64,000 bases of DNA from Alkalibacter mobilis. GTDB taxonomy: Bacteria; Bacillota; Clostridia; Eubacteriales; Alkalibacteraceae. Below the pieces are notes generated by a model. The model ran no database searches, was not told the origin of the DNA, and saw only the letters and a program-made list of their open reading frames with translations. The translations under genes were made by a program, and so were the position numbers. The stretch lies in the NCBI RefSeq assembly GCF_015594845.1, contig NZ_JADNRK010000002.1, positions 124,001-188,000 on the forward strand, read 5' to 3'. Below, piece after piece: positions 25,794 to 34,528 of this stretch (positions are counted from its first letter, which is position 1; the number at the start of each line of letters is the position of its first letter).

Positions 25794-27023
25794 TTGAAAG
25801 TTTTGGGTATTATCGCAGAGTACAATCCTTTTCACAACGGCCATCTTTATCATTTAAACGAATCAAAAAAAATCAGTGAATGCACTCACACAATAGCCAT
25901 AATGAGTGGACATTTCCTGCAAAGAGGCGAACCCGCACTTATCGACAAATGGAAAAGAGCCGAAATCGCAGTTAAAAACGGAATAGACTTGGTTTTGGAA
26001 CTTCCGTATGCTTTTTCATGTCAAAGTGCCGAAATCTTCGCTTATGGCTCTATAAAGACTTTGGATGAATTAGGCCTGGTGGACGTACTTGCTTTCGGGA
26101 GTGAATCCGGCAAAATTGCGGAACTTGAAAGGATCGCTTTTCTTCTAGCCAATGAAAGTGATGTTTTTAAAACAACACTCCACGAAAAGTTGAAACAAGG
26201 TTTTTCTTTTCCCAAAGCAAGAGAGCTGGCTATCGAAAGGGCGATCGGCGGGGAAATTCAGATAGATAAATCAAACGACATACTGGGTATCGAATATTTA
26301 AAATGGTTATATAGACTTAATAGTAAAATCAAACCCATGGCTGTTAAAAGAACCAAGGTGGGTTATCACAGCAATTTCGCATTGGATGGGATTGCTAGTG
26401 CTACTTTCATTCGAAACTTGATTTTTGAGGATCCAAATTGGTCTGAAAAATTATTCCAGCTGGTTCCAGCCGTGACTTATCAAGAAGTTATGGATTATAA
26501 GAGAAATCATGAATTTAACAAATTAGAACATTATTCAAAAGAAATTTGTTACAGCATAATCAGGTCAAACATCCTTGAATTAAAATCGATACCTGATGTA
26601 TCGGAAGGTATCGAAAACAAGTTGTACGCCTGTGGTTCAAAGTCTAAAAACATGGATGAATTAATTAAATGTGTAAACTCCAAAAGATACACATACACCA
26701 GGATTTCCAGAATTTTGTGCCACTTGATGAACAATTACGGAAAAACTCAAATGGATGACTTCTTCAAGTCAAAAATTTTCAAGCCCTATGCAAGAGTGCT
26801 GTCTTTTAATGACAATGGCCGAGAAATTTTAAAAAAAATAAGCGGATCTTCTGACATTCCCATGGTTGTGAATCTTGGTAAGTCTGTTAAAAACCTTGAT
26901 GAAAAACAAAAGCAATGCCTAAAATTCGACACTAGATCAACCGATATGTTTTTTTTAAAATCAAATCCTGACAGACTTGGAGCTGACTTTGTCACAAAGC
27001 CGGTGTATGTCAAAAAAAAGTAA
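25794..27023 (+). CDS. tmcAL: tRNA(Met) cytidine acetate ligase TmcAL (YlbM)
   Basis: Makes N4-acetylcytidine at the elongator tRNA-Met wobble position, using acetate and ATP through an acetyl-adenylate. The 409-residue protein begins GIIAEYNPFHNGHLYHL, giving the nucleotidyltransferase-type HNGH at residues 14-17. It continues with MSGHFLQRGEPALIDKW and LPYAFSCQSAEIFAYG, typical of the family. The start is TTG 25794 after a long G run (AAGGGGGGGG). It sits divergent to ackA and converges on the coaD operon. Confidence 0.95.
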   Translation: MKVLGIIAEYNPFHNGHLYHLNESKKISECTHTIAIMSGHFLQRGEPALIDKWKRAEIAVKNGIDLVLELPYAFSCQSAEIFAYGSIKTLDELGLVDVLAFGSESGKIAELERIAFLLANESDVFKTTLHEKLKQGFSFPKARELAIERAIGGEIQIDKSNDILGIEYLKWLYRLNSKIKPMAVKRTKVGYHSNFALDGIASATFIRNLIFEDPNWSEKLFQLVPAVTYQEVMDYKRNHEFNKLEHYSKEICYSIIRSNILELKSIPDVSEGIENKLYACGSKSKNMDELIKCVNSKRYTYTRISRILCHLMNNYGKTQMDDFFKSKIFKPYARVLSFNDNGREILKKISGSSDIPMVVNLGKSVKNLDEKQKQCLKFDTRSTDMFFLKSNPDRLGADFVTKPVYVKKK

Positions 27024-27050
27024 GGAATCGCGAACAATTCCTTGCTTTTT
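27022..27050. terminator. Bidirectional terminator between tmcAL and the coaD operon
   Basis: AAGGAAT (27022-27028) and ATTCCTT (27037-27043) form a stem with an eight-base loop, followed by GCTTTTT on the plus strand. On the minus strand the same stem is followed by ACTTTTTTTTG. It serves both converging genes and overlaps the tmcAL stop. Confidence 0.8.
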
Positions 27051-27493
27051 CATTTCCCTTTAAGCTGTTTTCTATTCAATTCCAGAGTTTCAGAAACTTC
27101 TTTTAATTGACTCTGCAAATCTTTTAGGATGCTGTCCGCATATTCGTTGGTTGATTTTCTAATTTCTCTGGAAATCTCCTCAGCTTTTTTTCTGATTTCC
27201 TGAGCTTCTTGATATGCCGACTGTGTAATTTGATTTTCGTCAACCATTGATCTTATTTTTGATTCTGCATCATTCAAAATCTTTTCCGACTCTTTTTGGG
27301 CTTCTAAAAGAATTTTTTTTCTCTCTTCTTTGATCCACTGAGCCTGTTTTATTTCATCAGGCAATGACAGCATTATCTCCTGTATGATTTCCAGTGCCTC
27401 TTCCGTATTCACCATGACTTTTGATGAAAAAGGAACATGTGTACCTTCATTAAGTATGCTTTCCAATTCATTAAGAAGTGCTATGATCTTCAT
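27050..27493 (-). CDS. Coiled-coil protein of unknown function
   Basis: 147 residues, not assigned to a named family. The first 50 residues are predicted helical and hydrophobic-patterned (IIALLNELESILNEG), followed by a long charged heptad-like helix (ERKKILLEAQKESEKILNDAESKIRSM...). This looks like ATP synthase subunit b or DivIVA-type coiled coils. No membrane segment is present, so it is not a true b subunit. ATG 27493 has GGGAGGACAAAAG upstream and overlaps the coaD end by 23 bases. Similar genes beside coaD in Clostridia are often labelled only 'ATPase'. Confidence 0.75.
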   Translation of the reverse strand: MKIIALLNELESILNEGTHVPFSSKVMVNTEEALEIIQEIMLSLPDEIKQAQWIKEERKKILLEAQKESEKILNDAESKIRSMVDENQITQSAYQEAQEIRKKAEEISREIRKSTNEYADSILKDLQSQLKEVSETLELNRKQLKGK

Positions 27494-27977
27494 CTTTTGT
27501 CCTCCCGTATTTTTGAGCTATCTTTTCATACACCAAATCAGGGACCATATTCTTTACATCACCGTTGAATTTGATGATTTCCCTGATCAAAGTGGAACTA
27601 ATGTAAGAATAATTTACGTCTGTCATTAAGAAAATAGTCTCAACTTTATTGTTAAGCTTTTTATTCATCGTGGACATTTGAATTTCGTTTTCAAAATCTG
27701 CTACAGTCCTGAGTCCCCTGAGAATATACTCATAGTTGTTCTCTTTCATATAATTGACTAAAAGACCCTCGAAATGGTCAACGGAGACATTTTTCAAATG
27801 ACTTGTAGCTTTTCGTATCATATCCATTCTTTCATCTGTAGTAAAACATGGCGTTTTTGAAGAATTGACCAAAATGGACACAACCAATTTGTCAAACATA
27901 TTCGACCCTCTCTCGATCACATCGAGATGGCCCTTGGTCATAGGATCAAAACTACCAGGATATACTGCAATTTTCAT
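27471..27977 (-). CDS. coaD: Phosphopantetheine adenylyltransferase
   Basis: Fourth step of coenzyme A synthesis: adds AMP to 4'-phosphopantetheine. The 168-residue protein begins MKIAVYPGSFDPMTKGH with the TxGH motif at 14-17 and has the downstream NYEYILRGLRTVADFENE and SYISSTLIREI (S/T-SST) signature. ATG 27977 overlaps the rsmD stop by four bases; rsmD-coaD adjacency is conserved across bacteria. Confidence 0.97.
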   Translation of the reverse strand: MKIAVYPGSFDPMTKGHLDVIERGSNMFDKLVVSILVNSSKTPCFTTDERMDMIRKATSHLKNVSVDHFEGLLVNYMKENNYEYILRGLRTVADFENEIQMSTMNKKLNNKVETIFLMTDVNYSYISSTLIREIIKFNGDVKNMVPDLVYEKIAQKYGRTKDEDHSTS

Positions 27978-28534
27978 TCAATCACCCTGTTTCTAAAAAA
28001 TAAAACTCCAGTATTGCCAAACTTTCTGGAATCGTAACACTCAAATTCAATAAGATCAAGATTTATGTTTCTGGTAATGTCATGCTCCAAGAGAATTATT
28101 CCGTCTTCATTCAGCAAATCACGACGATAAATTGAATTGACGACGCTTTCCAAATTTTCAATATTGTAAGGTGGATCCAGAAAAAAGACATCACATTTTT
28201 TACCTGATTTTTCAAGAAAGTCCAAGGATTTGACATAGGACGATTCTCTTACGATGCCACTGTCGGCAAAATTGCAATGTTTAAGATTTTTCTTTATCAA
28301 CTCTATACTTTCTCTATTGTTGTCAAAAAAATATACTTCTTTTGCTCCTCTGCTTATTGCTTCGATTCCCATTGAACCACTGCCTGCAAACAAATCTATG
28401 AATACACTTTCATAAATCCACGGACTGATTATATTAAATAAGGACTCTTTTATTCTATCCGTAGTAGGTCTTACAGTCAAATTTTTGGGAGAAAATAACT
28501 TTTTCCCCTTGGCTCTTCCGCTGATAACTCGCAT
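27974..28534 (-). CDS. rsmD: 16S rRNA (guanine-N2)-methyltransferase RsmD
   Basis: Methylates G966 of 16S rRNA in the assembled 30S. The 186-residue Rossmann methyltransferase starts MRVISGRAKGKKL and shows FIDLFAGSGSMGIEAISRGA (SAM site) and the catalytic DVFFLDPPYNI. It is coupled to coaD. Starting ATG 28534 follows ACAGGTGATATC. Confidence 0.96.
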   Translation of the reverse strand: MRVISGRAKGKKLFSPKNLTVRPTTDRIKESLFNIISPWIYESVFIDLFAGSGSMGIEAISRGAKEVYFFDNNRESIELIKKNLKHCNFADSGIVRESSYVKSLDFLEKSGKKCDVFFLDPPYNIENLESVVNSIYRRDLLNEDGIILLEHDITRNINLDLIEFECYDSRKFGNTGVLFFRNRVIE

Positions 28535-28545
28535 GATATCACCTG

Positions 28546-30573
28546 TTAATCAAGATAATGGATCTTTTCCTTGAATGATCCTATCAAATTTTCTATTATC
28601 TTTGTCCTTCCATCTTCTTTGAGTCTTTCAAAAATTCTTTCTGAAATCTTTACCTGAACCAAATCCCTGGCCAGATCCGTCAGCGCAAAATCCGGAAGTC
28701 CGTGCTGCTTAAATCCAAAGTAATCTCCAGGCCCTCTCATTTCAAAATCCTTGTTCGCTATATAGAATCCATCAGTGCTTTCAGTCAATACTTTTAATCT
28801 TTCCCTTGTTTTCTCATTGTCAGATTCAGAGACCAGAAAACACCAGGATTCGTGATTGCCCCTTCCCACTCTTCCTCTTAATTGGTGAAGAGTAGCCAGT
28901 CCAAATCTATCAGCATCCATCACGACCATTATGCTGGCATTGGGAACATCTATCCCCACTTCTACAACCGTAGTCGCAATTAAAACATCAATTTCACCTG
29001 AGTTGAATTTTCCCATGGCTTGTTCTTTTTCAGGATTTTTCATCTTACCATGAACCAAACCCAAATTTATTTTATTAAAATAAGTGCTTTTTAATTCCTT
29101 GTACAAGTCTTCGGCAGAAAAATTGCCTGAATCCGAAAGTTCTATCTCGGGACAAACAATGAAAGCCTGTCTTCCATTTTTAACTTCATTTAACAAGAAA
29201 CCATATAATTTTTCAAGTTTGTTTCTTTTAAGTGTATGAGTTTTTATTTCCTTTCTTCCTACTGGAAGTGTGTCAATGGTAGAAATGTCCAAATCTCCGT
29301 AAAGAACGTGGGAGACTGTTCTGGGTATCGGAGTTGCGCTCATAACCATCATGTGGGGTGAAGCACCCTTTGCTGTCAGCTTTTTTCTTTGTTCTACACC
29401 AAAACGATGCTGTTCATCTGTGATGACCAACCCAAGATCAGCAAACTTTAAATCCGGTTCTATTAAAGCGTGGGTGCCTACCAAAACATCGACTGAATTG
29501 TTTTTTATATCCTTGTAGACCAATTCTTTATCTTGCTTTTTCATTTTGCCTTTTAAAAGGGCCACCCTGACGCCGAATGGTTCCAAAAACTTTTTTAAAG
29601 TCTTCTCATGTTGTGTCGCAAGAATTTCAGTTGGCGCCATCATTACCGATTGATAACCGCAGAGATAAAACAGATACTGAAGAACCACTGCAACAACGGT
29701 TTTTCCGCTTCCGACATCTCCTTGTATCAATCGGTTTACTCTTTTGGCTTCTTTTAAATCCGAATAAATTTCACCAATTACATTTTCTTGTCCCGAAGTT
29801 AATTTGAAAGGCAGTGAATCTATAAATCTATTTGCTTTCTCTATTATTTCATCAGTTAAATCCAATTTAACATCTGTCACGTTAAATTTTTTCAAATATT
29901 CAAATCCAGCTCTTACTTGAAGCAATTCATCGATGACCAATCTATTTCTAGCTTGCAGAATATCTTTGCTGCAAGTGGGGAGATGAATCATCTTTAATGC
30001 CAAATCACGTTGCAGCAATTCAAATTCATCTAAAATTTCTGTGTTTAAATACTCTTTCTCGGAATATCCATCTTCAAATATCGAAAAAACGGCATTACGA
30101 AAGTCCTTCTGTCCCAGACCTTTCGTCAGGCTGTACTTTGGTGTGTATTCGCTAAACACTATTTGACCGATATCTTTGTTGAAATCGGGACTCTCAATAG
30201 TAATAACACCAAATTTTCTGTTGATTTTTCCGTAAAAATAATACTCATTTCCCTTTTTTATTGAATTTTTTACATAAGGCATATTGTACCAAATTACATC
30301 GAAATTTCCAATACTACCTCTACATGCAAATTTAATTATCTTAAGATTGTTTCTGATTCTTTTTTCAAGCGGAAGAGAAGAAATAGTACCTTTGACAACG
30401 AATTTCTCACCTTCCGTCAATTCATCCGAATTTTCTATCAACACTCTGCGTTCATAATCCCATGGAAAATAATTGATCAGATCACGAATGTTAAATATAC
30501 CAACTTTATGAAAGAGTGTCTCTTTTTTTTCTCCTATGCCTTTTAAAGATTTTATTGACTCGTACTTGTTCAT
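28546..30573 (-). CDS. recG: ATP-dependent DNA helicase RecG
   Basis: Superfamily 2 branch-migration helicase that remodels stalled forks and D/R-loops. The 675-residue protein has the N-terminal wedge (OB) domain, helicase motifs GDVGSGKT (I), VITDEQHRFG (II, a DEQH box), SATPIPRT (III), and VVEVGIDVPNASIMVV with HQLRGRVGRG (VI), then the RecG-specific C-terminal segment. Length is normal. It lies between fakA and rsmD, a typical arrangement. Confidence 0.97.
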   Translation of the reverse strand: MNKYESIKSLKGIGEKKETLFHKVGIFNIRDLINYFPWDYERRVLIENSDELTEGEKFVVKGTISSLPLEKRIRNNLKIIKFACRGSIGNFDVIWYNMPYVKNSIKKGNEYYFYGKINRKFGVITIESPDFNKDIGQIVFSEYTPKYSLTKGLGQKDFRNAVFSIFEDGYSEKEYLNTEILDEFELLQRDLALKMIHLPTCSKDILQARNRLVIDELLQVRAGFEYLKKFNVTDVKLDLTDEIIEKANRFIDSLPFKLTSGQENVIGEIYSDLKEAKRVNRLIQGDVGSGKTVVAVVLQYLFYLCGYQSVMMAPTEILATQHEKTLKKFLEPFGVRVALLKGKMKKQDKELVYKDIKNNSVDVLVGTHALIEPDLKFADLGLVITDEQHRFGVEQRKKLTAKGASPHMMVMSATPIPRTVSHVLYGDLDISTIDTLPVGRKEIKTHTLKRNKLEKLYGFLLNEVKNGRQAFIVCPEIELSDSGNFSAEDLYKELKSTYFNKINLGLVHGKMKNPEKEQAMGKFNSGEIDVLIATTVVEVGIDVPNASIMVVMDADRFGLATLHQLRGRVGRGNHESWCFLVSESDNEKTRERLKVLTESTDGFYIANKDFEMRGPGDYFGFKQHGLPDFALTDLARDLVQVKISERIFERLKEDGRTKIIENLIGSFKEKIHYLD

Positions 30574-30578
30574 TTATA

Positions 30579-32198
30579 TTACTCCACTGATACGATGTAA
30601 TAATAAAGTGGTTGTCCCCCCCAGTGTAGTTCCACATCGAGCTCTTCATAATCTTCTTCAACATTGTTTAGAAGATCATTTGCATTTTCTTCACTGACAT
30701 TTTCCCCGTAATAAATCGAAACGAGTTCGCTATCTTCATCGATCATGATTTCGAATAGATCCAAACAAACTTTCTGCGGATCATTCCCTATGCATGCTAT
30801 TTCGCCGTCGAAAATTCCTATAATGTCATCCTTCTTGATTTCTTTGCCTTTAAAACTGGTATCTCTTACAGCATAAGTCACCTGCCCGGTCTTGACTCCT
30901 TTAATAGCTTCTGACATATTCTTATCATTATCTTCCACTGTTGATTCAGAATTGAATCCAATAAGCGCTGTTATTCCTTGTGGCACTGTTTTGGTCGGTA
31001 TTACGATAACATTTTTCTTGCTGATGGCTCTCGATTGGTTTGCTGCAAGTATTATATTGCTGTTGTTTGGTAGAATAATAATATTTTCAGCATTGATCTT
31101 ATCTATCCTGCTGATAAAATCTTCAGTACTCGGGTTCATCGTTTGGCCACCTAAAATTACTTCATCAACACCCATATCCATAAAAAGATCTTGCATGCCC
31201 TTGCCTGATGCCACAGCTATGATCCCATACTTCTTGGGTTCATCAGTCTGTACTTCACTTTTTGCCTGTGATTTGGTTTCGACCTGTTCTCTCATGTTGT
31301 CGATTTTTATTTTTGTCAATGAACCTATTTTCATAGCTTTGCCCATGGCAATATCAGGATTATCTGTATGTAAGTGAACTTTTATTTTTTCCTCGTCCCC
31401 GACAACAATTATTGAATCTCCAATTTTTTCGAATTCTTCAGCTAAATCTGAACGGATCTGCTCGTCATTTTCTCCTATTATGATAAATTCAGTACAGTAT
31501 CCAAAAGTAATGTCTTCCGGTGACAGAATTTTGTCTTCAACAGGTTTCTCCCAATCTATGACTTCATTATAGACCGACTCTTTTCCAGTAAGGGCATTGT
31601 GAGCTCCTTCCATTATAAAGATCAAACCCATTCCTCCTGCATCTACCACACCTGCGTCCTTTAACACCTTAAGCATTTCGGGTGTCTTATCCAAAACTTT
31701 TCTACCTTCTGTGATGATATCCATCAAAAAATCTTCCATGTATTCATATTTAGAGTGATTGTTCATGGCAAATTCCGCCATTCCCCTGGCTACTGTCAAT
31801 ATAGTACCTTCAGTGGGTTTCATCACAGCTTTGTAGGCCATGTCCGAAGCACTTTGAAGAGCAATTGCCATCTGTTCCATATTTGCTTCATCAAGTCCCT
31901 TGCAGGCTTTCGATAGTCCTCTCAAGAGTTGTGAAAGTATTACTCCGGAATTTCCTCTCGCTCCCATTAAAGCACCACTTGACGCAACTGATGTTATTTC
32001 GGAAACACTCGTATCTGCATAAGCTTCAATTTCTTTTGCAGCATGTCTCATGGTCAATGACATATTTGTACCTGTATCTCCATCTGGAACGGGAAACACA
32101 TTTAAATCGTCCACTGTTGTCTTATTTGCATCAAGGTTTGCCGAAGCTTCCATCAGCATTCTTTTTATTAAATTCCCATTAATAAATTTGGTTTGCAT
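30579..32198 (-). CDS. fakA: Fatty acid kinase catalytic subunit FakA (DAK2/YloV)
   Basis: Phosphorylates fatty acids bound to FakB carriers, feeding acyl-phosphate to lipid synthesis. The 539-residue protein has an N-terminal DAK2 kinase domain with LNVFPVPDGDTGTNMSLTM and GARGNSGVILSQLLRG. A linker region with HLHTDNPD follows, then a C-terminal EDD-like domain. No fakB is present in this window. It is paired with the Asp23 gene (yloU), the standard order, and is followed by recG. Confidence 0.95.
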   Translation of the reverse strand: MQTKFINGNLIKRMLMEASANLDANKTTVDDLNVFPVPDGDTGTNMSLTMRHAAKEIEAYADTSVSEITSVASSGALMGARGNSGVILSQLLRGLSKACKGLDEANMEQMAIALQSASDMAYKAVMKPTEGTILTVARGMAEFAMNNHSKYEYMEDFLMDIITEGRKVLDKTPEMLKVLKDAGVVDAGGMGLIFIMEGAHNALTGKESVYNEVIDWEKPVEDKILSPEDITFGYCTEFIIIGENDEQIRSDLAEEFEKIGDSIIVVGDEEKIKVHLHTDNPDIAMGKAMKIGSLTKIKIDNMREQVETKSQAKSEVQTDEPKKYGIIAVASGKGMQDLFMDMGVDEVILGGQTMNPSTEDFISRIDKINAENIIILPNNSNIILAANQSRAISKKNVIVIPTKTVPQGITALIGFNSESTVEDNDKNMSEAIKGVKTGQVTYAVRDTSFKGKEIKKDDIIGIFDGEIACIGNDPQKVCLDLFEIMIDEDSELVSIYYGENVSEENANDLLNNVEEDYEELDVELHWGGQPLYYYIVSVE

Positions 32199-32220
32199 TT
32201 TGTTATTCCTCCTCTGGCTG

Positions 32221-32571
32221 TCATACCCTGACGCTTTCTACTATAACGTTGATTTTTTCAATTTTTAAACCTGTTTGATTTTCTACATTGTATTTGACTT
32301 TTTCAATTATGTTCTCAGCCACAACTGAAATTTTCACTCCAAACTCGATTATCACGTAAAGATCTATGCTGATCTTTCCATTTTCTTCAGAGACTTTAAC
32401 ACCTTTGCTTAGGTTTTCTCCTTTTAAAAGCTGCACTATTCCATCAGTACTTTTTTTTGATGCCATTCCTACCACACCGTAACATTCTGTTGCGGAAAGG
32501 CCTGCAATGTTGGCAATAAGATTTTCAGAAATATTGATATATCCAAATTTATTATATATTTTTGCTGACAT
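32221..32571 (-). CDS. yloU: Asp23/Gls24 family envelope stress protein YloU
   Basis: Small (116-residue) Asp23 family protein, abundant or membrane-tethered in several Firmicutes and linked to envelope stress. Typical features: GYINISENLIANIAGLSATECYGVVGMAS and VIIEFGVKISVVAENIIEKVKYNVE. No membrane anchor is present. ATG 32571 follows GAGGAGGAAACAAA. It is first in the operon with fakA, recG, rsmD and coaD. Confidence 0.94.
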   Translation of the reverse strand: MSAKIYNKFGYINISENLIANIAGLSATECYGVVGMASKKSTDGIVQLLKGENLSKGVKVSEENGKISIDLYVIIEFGVKISVVAENIIEKVKYNVENQTGLKIEKINVIVESVRV

Positions 32572-32603
32572 TTTGTTTCCTCCTCTTAATTGTTTACATT
32601 ATT

Positions 32604-32632
32604 ATTCTAAGTTATGCCATGTAATTATTCAA
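32604..32632 (-). promoter_or_regulatory. Promoter of yloU-fakA-recG-rsmD-coaD
   Basis: TTGAAT (32627-32632), 17-base spacer, TAGAAT (32604-32609) on the minus strand, about 33 bases before the yloU ATG. No other strong promoter is seen in the operon. Confidence 0.72.
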
Positions 32633-32689
32633 GTAACAATACGTTTTTATTCTCAACACCAATTTCAAATCAACTTTTTAAACTAGTTA

Positions 32690-32718
32690 TTGAACTTCAA
32701 TATCAATTGTGCTATAAT
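32690..32718 (+). promoter_or_regulatory. Promoter of rpmB
   Basis: TTGAAC (32690-32695), 17-base spacer and a perfect TATAAT (32713-32718), followed by a leader of about 30 bases. Confidence 0.8.
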
Positions 32719-32755
32719 CTTAATGCTATGTGATTATAGCTAAGGAGGGTTGGAA

Positions 32756-32947
32756 ATGTCAAGAGTTTGTGAAGTTTGCGGAAAAGGTTCCGTTTCTGGA
32801 AATCAAATAAGTCACTCTGTTAGGCACACTAAAAGAGTGTGGCTGCCTAATTTACAGAAAGTAAGAGCCATGGTAAACGGTTCTCCTAAGAGAATTTCAG
32901 TTTGCACCAGATGTTTAAGAAGCAACAAAATTGAAAGAGCACTATAA
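32756..32947 (+). CDS. rpmB: 50S ribosomal protein bL28
   Basis: A 63-residue large-subunit protein. It reads MSRVCEVCGKGSVSGNQISHS and later RRISVCTRC-like KRISVCTRCLRS, so two cysteine pairs (CEVC, CTRC) mark the zinc-binding form. ATG 32756 is six bases after GGAGGG; the frame upstream from TTG 32750 is not needed. It is a monocistronic plus-strand unit between the yloU operon and thiN, divergent from yloU as in Bacillus. Confidence 0.97.
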   Translation: MSRVCEVCGKGSVSGNQISHSVRHTKRVWLPNLQKVRAMVNGSPKRISVCTRCLRSNKIERAL

Positions 32948-32954
32948 TAAAATT

Positions 32955-32980
32955 TAAAGGGGATGTCTTCATCCCCTTTA
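32955..32980. terminator. Terminator of rpmB, also usable by thiN
   Basis: TAAAGGGGATG (32955-32965) and CATCCCCTTTA (32970-32980) form an 11-bp perfect stem with a TCTT loop. T-rich sequence follows on both strands (TAAACGTCTGTTTTT on plus; AATTTTATT on minus), so it can end both converging transcripts. Confidence 0.8.
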
Positions 32981-33004
32981 TAAACGTCTGTTTTTCAAAT
33001 CCCA

Positions 33005-33646
33005 TCAATCTTCGGAATACACCAACATGAGTATCCCTTTTTCAAATACGATCTCACTCCTATTGTCGACCACTATATTGCTGATTCCTCGAGACAAGCC
33101 AACATAAAGATTTTCATTTTTCAATGGATATTTAAATCCTTTCAAGGTAATGCCTGCAACCGTATCGCTTATCGGAATCAAAGAAATCGTAGACCCTTTT
33201 CTTTCGAATATCTTCGTAGATTTGATCGCTATTTGAATTTCATTTTGTTCATCCACTATTTTTGAGTGGATATTTTTTTTTGCCAGTTCGATCAACAAAA
33301 ATACATTAGCCATAGTGTGGTCGAACCTTCCGCCGGTACATCCAATCATCACTATTTCGTCGCACCCTGAATCGACCAATCGCTGCAAAGCCAACTCGGT
33401 GTCTGTTTCGTCTTTTTCGATGGGATGTTTTTCAAATCTAACACCTTGAGCAATAAATTCTTGTTTTGTATTGCTGGAAATGGAATCCAAATCTCCTATT
33501 ACCAAGTCCGGCACGATCCCAATCTTTCTGGCATTGTTACCGCCGCCATCTGCACAGATTATAATGTCAAATTCTTCTTTAAATGCCAATTTTTTATAAA
33601 ATTCCGTGTCATCCACAGGTCCGTTTGCAATCAAAAGACCTTTCAC
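33005..33646 (-). CDS. thiN: Thiamine pyrophosphokinase
   Basis: Converts thiamine plus ATP to thiamine pyrophosphate. The 213-residue protein shows IICADGGGNNARKIGIVPDLVIGDLDSIS, KDETDTELALQ, and GCTGGRFDHTMANV, the family core, with the C-terminal substrate-binding part (KYPL, GLSRGISNIV). The start is GTG 33646 after AGGAGATGATCGC. It is the last gene of the long dapF-to-thiN run. A ribulose-phosphate epimerase gene (rpe), often found between rsgA and thiN, is absent. Confidence 0.95.
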   Translation of the reverse strand: MKGLLIANGPVDDTEFYKKLAFKEEFDIIICADGGGNNARKIGIVPDLVIGDLDSISSNTKQEFIAQGVRFEKHPIEKDETDTELALQRLVDSGCDEIVMIGCTGGRFDHTMANVFLLIELAKKNIHSKIVDEQNEIQIAIKSTKIFERKGSTISLIPISDTVAGITLKGFKYPLKNENLYVGLSRGISNIVVDNRSEIVFEKGILMLVYSED

Positions 33647-33650
33647 GCGA

Positions 33651-34520
33651 TCATCTCCTATTTTGTATCAATTCCATATGCATTTGCTTGTAAAATTCAT
33701 ATCTTTCTTCCGAGACTTCTTTACCGATATTTTTCTTTATCATGCAGTCCGGTTCGTTTATGTGCAGACATCCTTTAAACCTGCATTGTTCTCTCAATGG
33801 TTCAAACTCAGGAAACAACATTTCCAATTCACTCTCGTCCATTTGATCCACCTCAAAGTTTGCAAAACCCGGCGTATCAGCCAAATATGAATTTTCTTGG
33901 ATTTTAAAAAGTTCCACATGCCGCGTGGTATGTTTACCCCTTTTGATTTTTTCGCTTAATTCTCCAACTTCTACAGAATTTGACAATCCAGTTAGTTTTC
34001 GTATCAAGGAAGATTTTCCTACTCCTGAAGGTCCCGATAATATTGTTATATTATCCTGCAAGATCGACTTAATCTCATCGATACCTTTGGCTTCTTCCAC
34101 TGATGAAAAAATTAACTTGTATCCGGTATTTTTGAAAATGGATCTAATCTTTTCTTCTGTTTCCAAATCGGTAAGATCCGATTTATTGAAACAAATGACG
34201 ATATCCAACATTAATTTTTCAGCACCCAGAATTATCTTGTTGAGCAATTGGAGATTCAACTTAGGCTCGATCCATGAAAATACTACCAACACTTGGGTTG
34301 CATTGGACACAGGGGGTCTTTTTATCAAACTGACCCTGTCTAAAATTTCTTCAATTATTCCTGTCATTTCTCCAGTCATCGATATTCTGACCAAATCTCC
34401 AACGTAAGGCTTTTCGCTGCTGTTTCTAAAAATTCCCCGGGCCTTACATTCAATTATTTCATCTTTGGTTTCTACATAATAGAATCCTCCGATACCTTTT
34501 ATAATTCTTCCTTTAATCAT
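33651..34520 (-). CDS. rsgA: Ribosome small subunit-dependent GTPase RsgA
   Basis: Late 30S maturation GTPase. The 289-residue protein has an N-terminal OB fold (MIKGRIIKGIGGFYYVET), a circularly permuted G domain (NKSDL before GPSGVGKSSLIRKL, then DTPGF) and a C-terminal zinc motif built from CRFKGCLHINEPDC. Neighbour of prkC/prpC, the standard Firmicutes order; in Bacillus the kinase PrkC phosphorylates RsgA. Confidence 0.97.
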   Translation of the reverse strand: MIKGRIIKGIGGFYYVETKDEIIECKARGIFRNSSEKPYVGDLVRISMTGEMTGIIEEILDRVSLIKRPPVSNATQVLVVFSWIEPKLNLQLLNKIILGAEKLMLDIVICFNKSDLTDLETEEKIRSIFKNTGYKLIFSSVEEAKGIDEIKSILQDNITILSGPSGVGKSSLIRKLTGLSNSVEVGELSEKIKRGKHTTRHVELFKIQENSYLADTPGFANFEVDQMDESELEMLFPEFEPLREQCRFKGCLHINEPDCMIKKNIGKEVSEERYEFYKQMHMELIQNRR

Positions 34521-34528
34521 TTCTTCAC

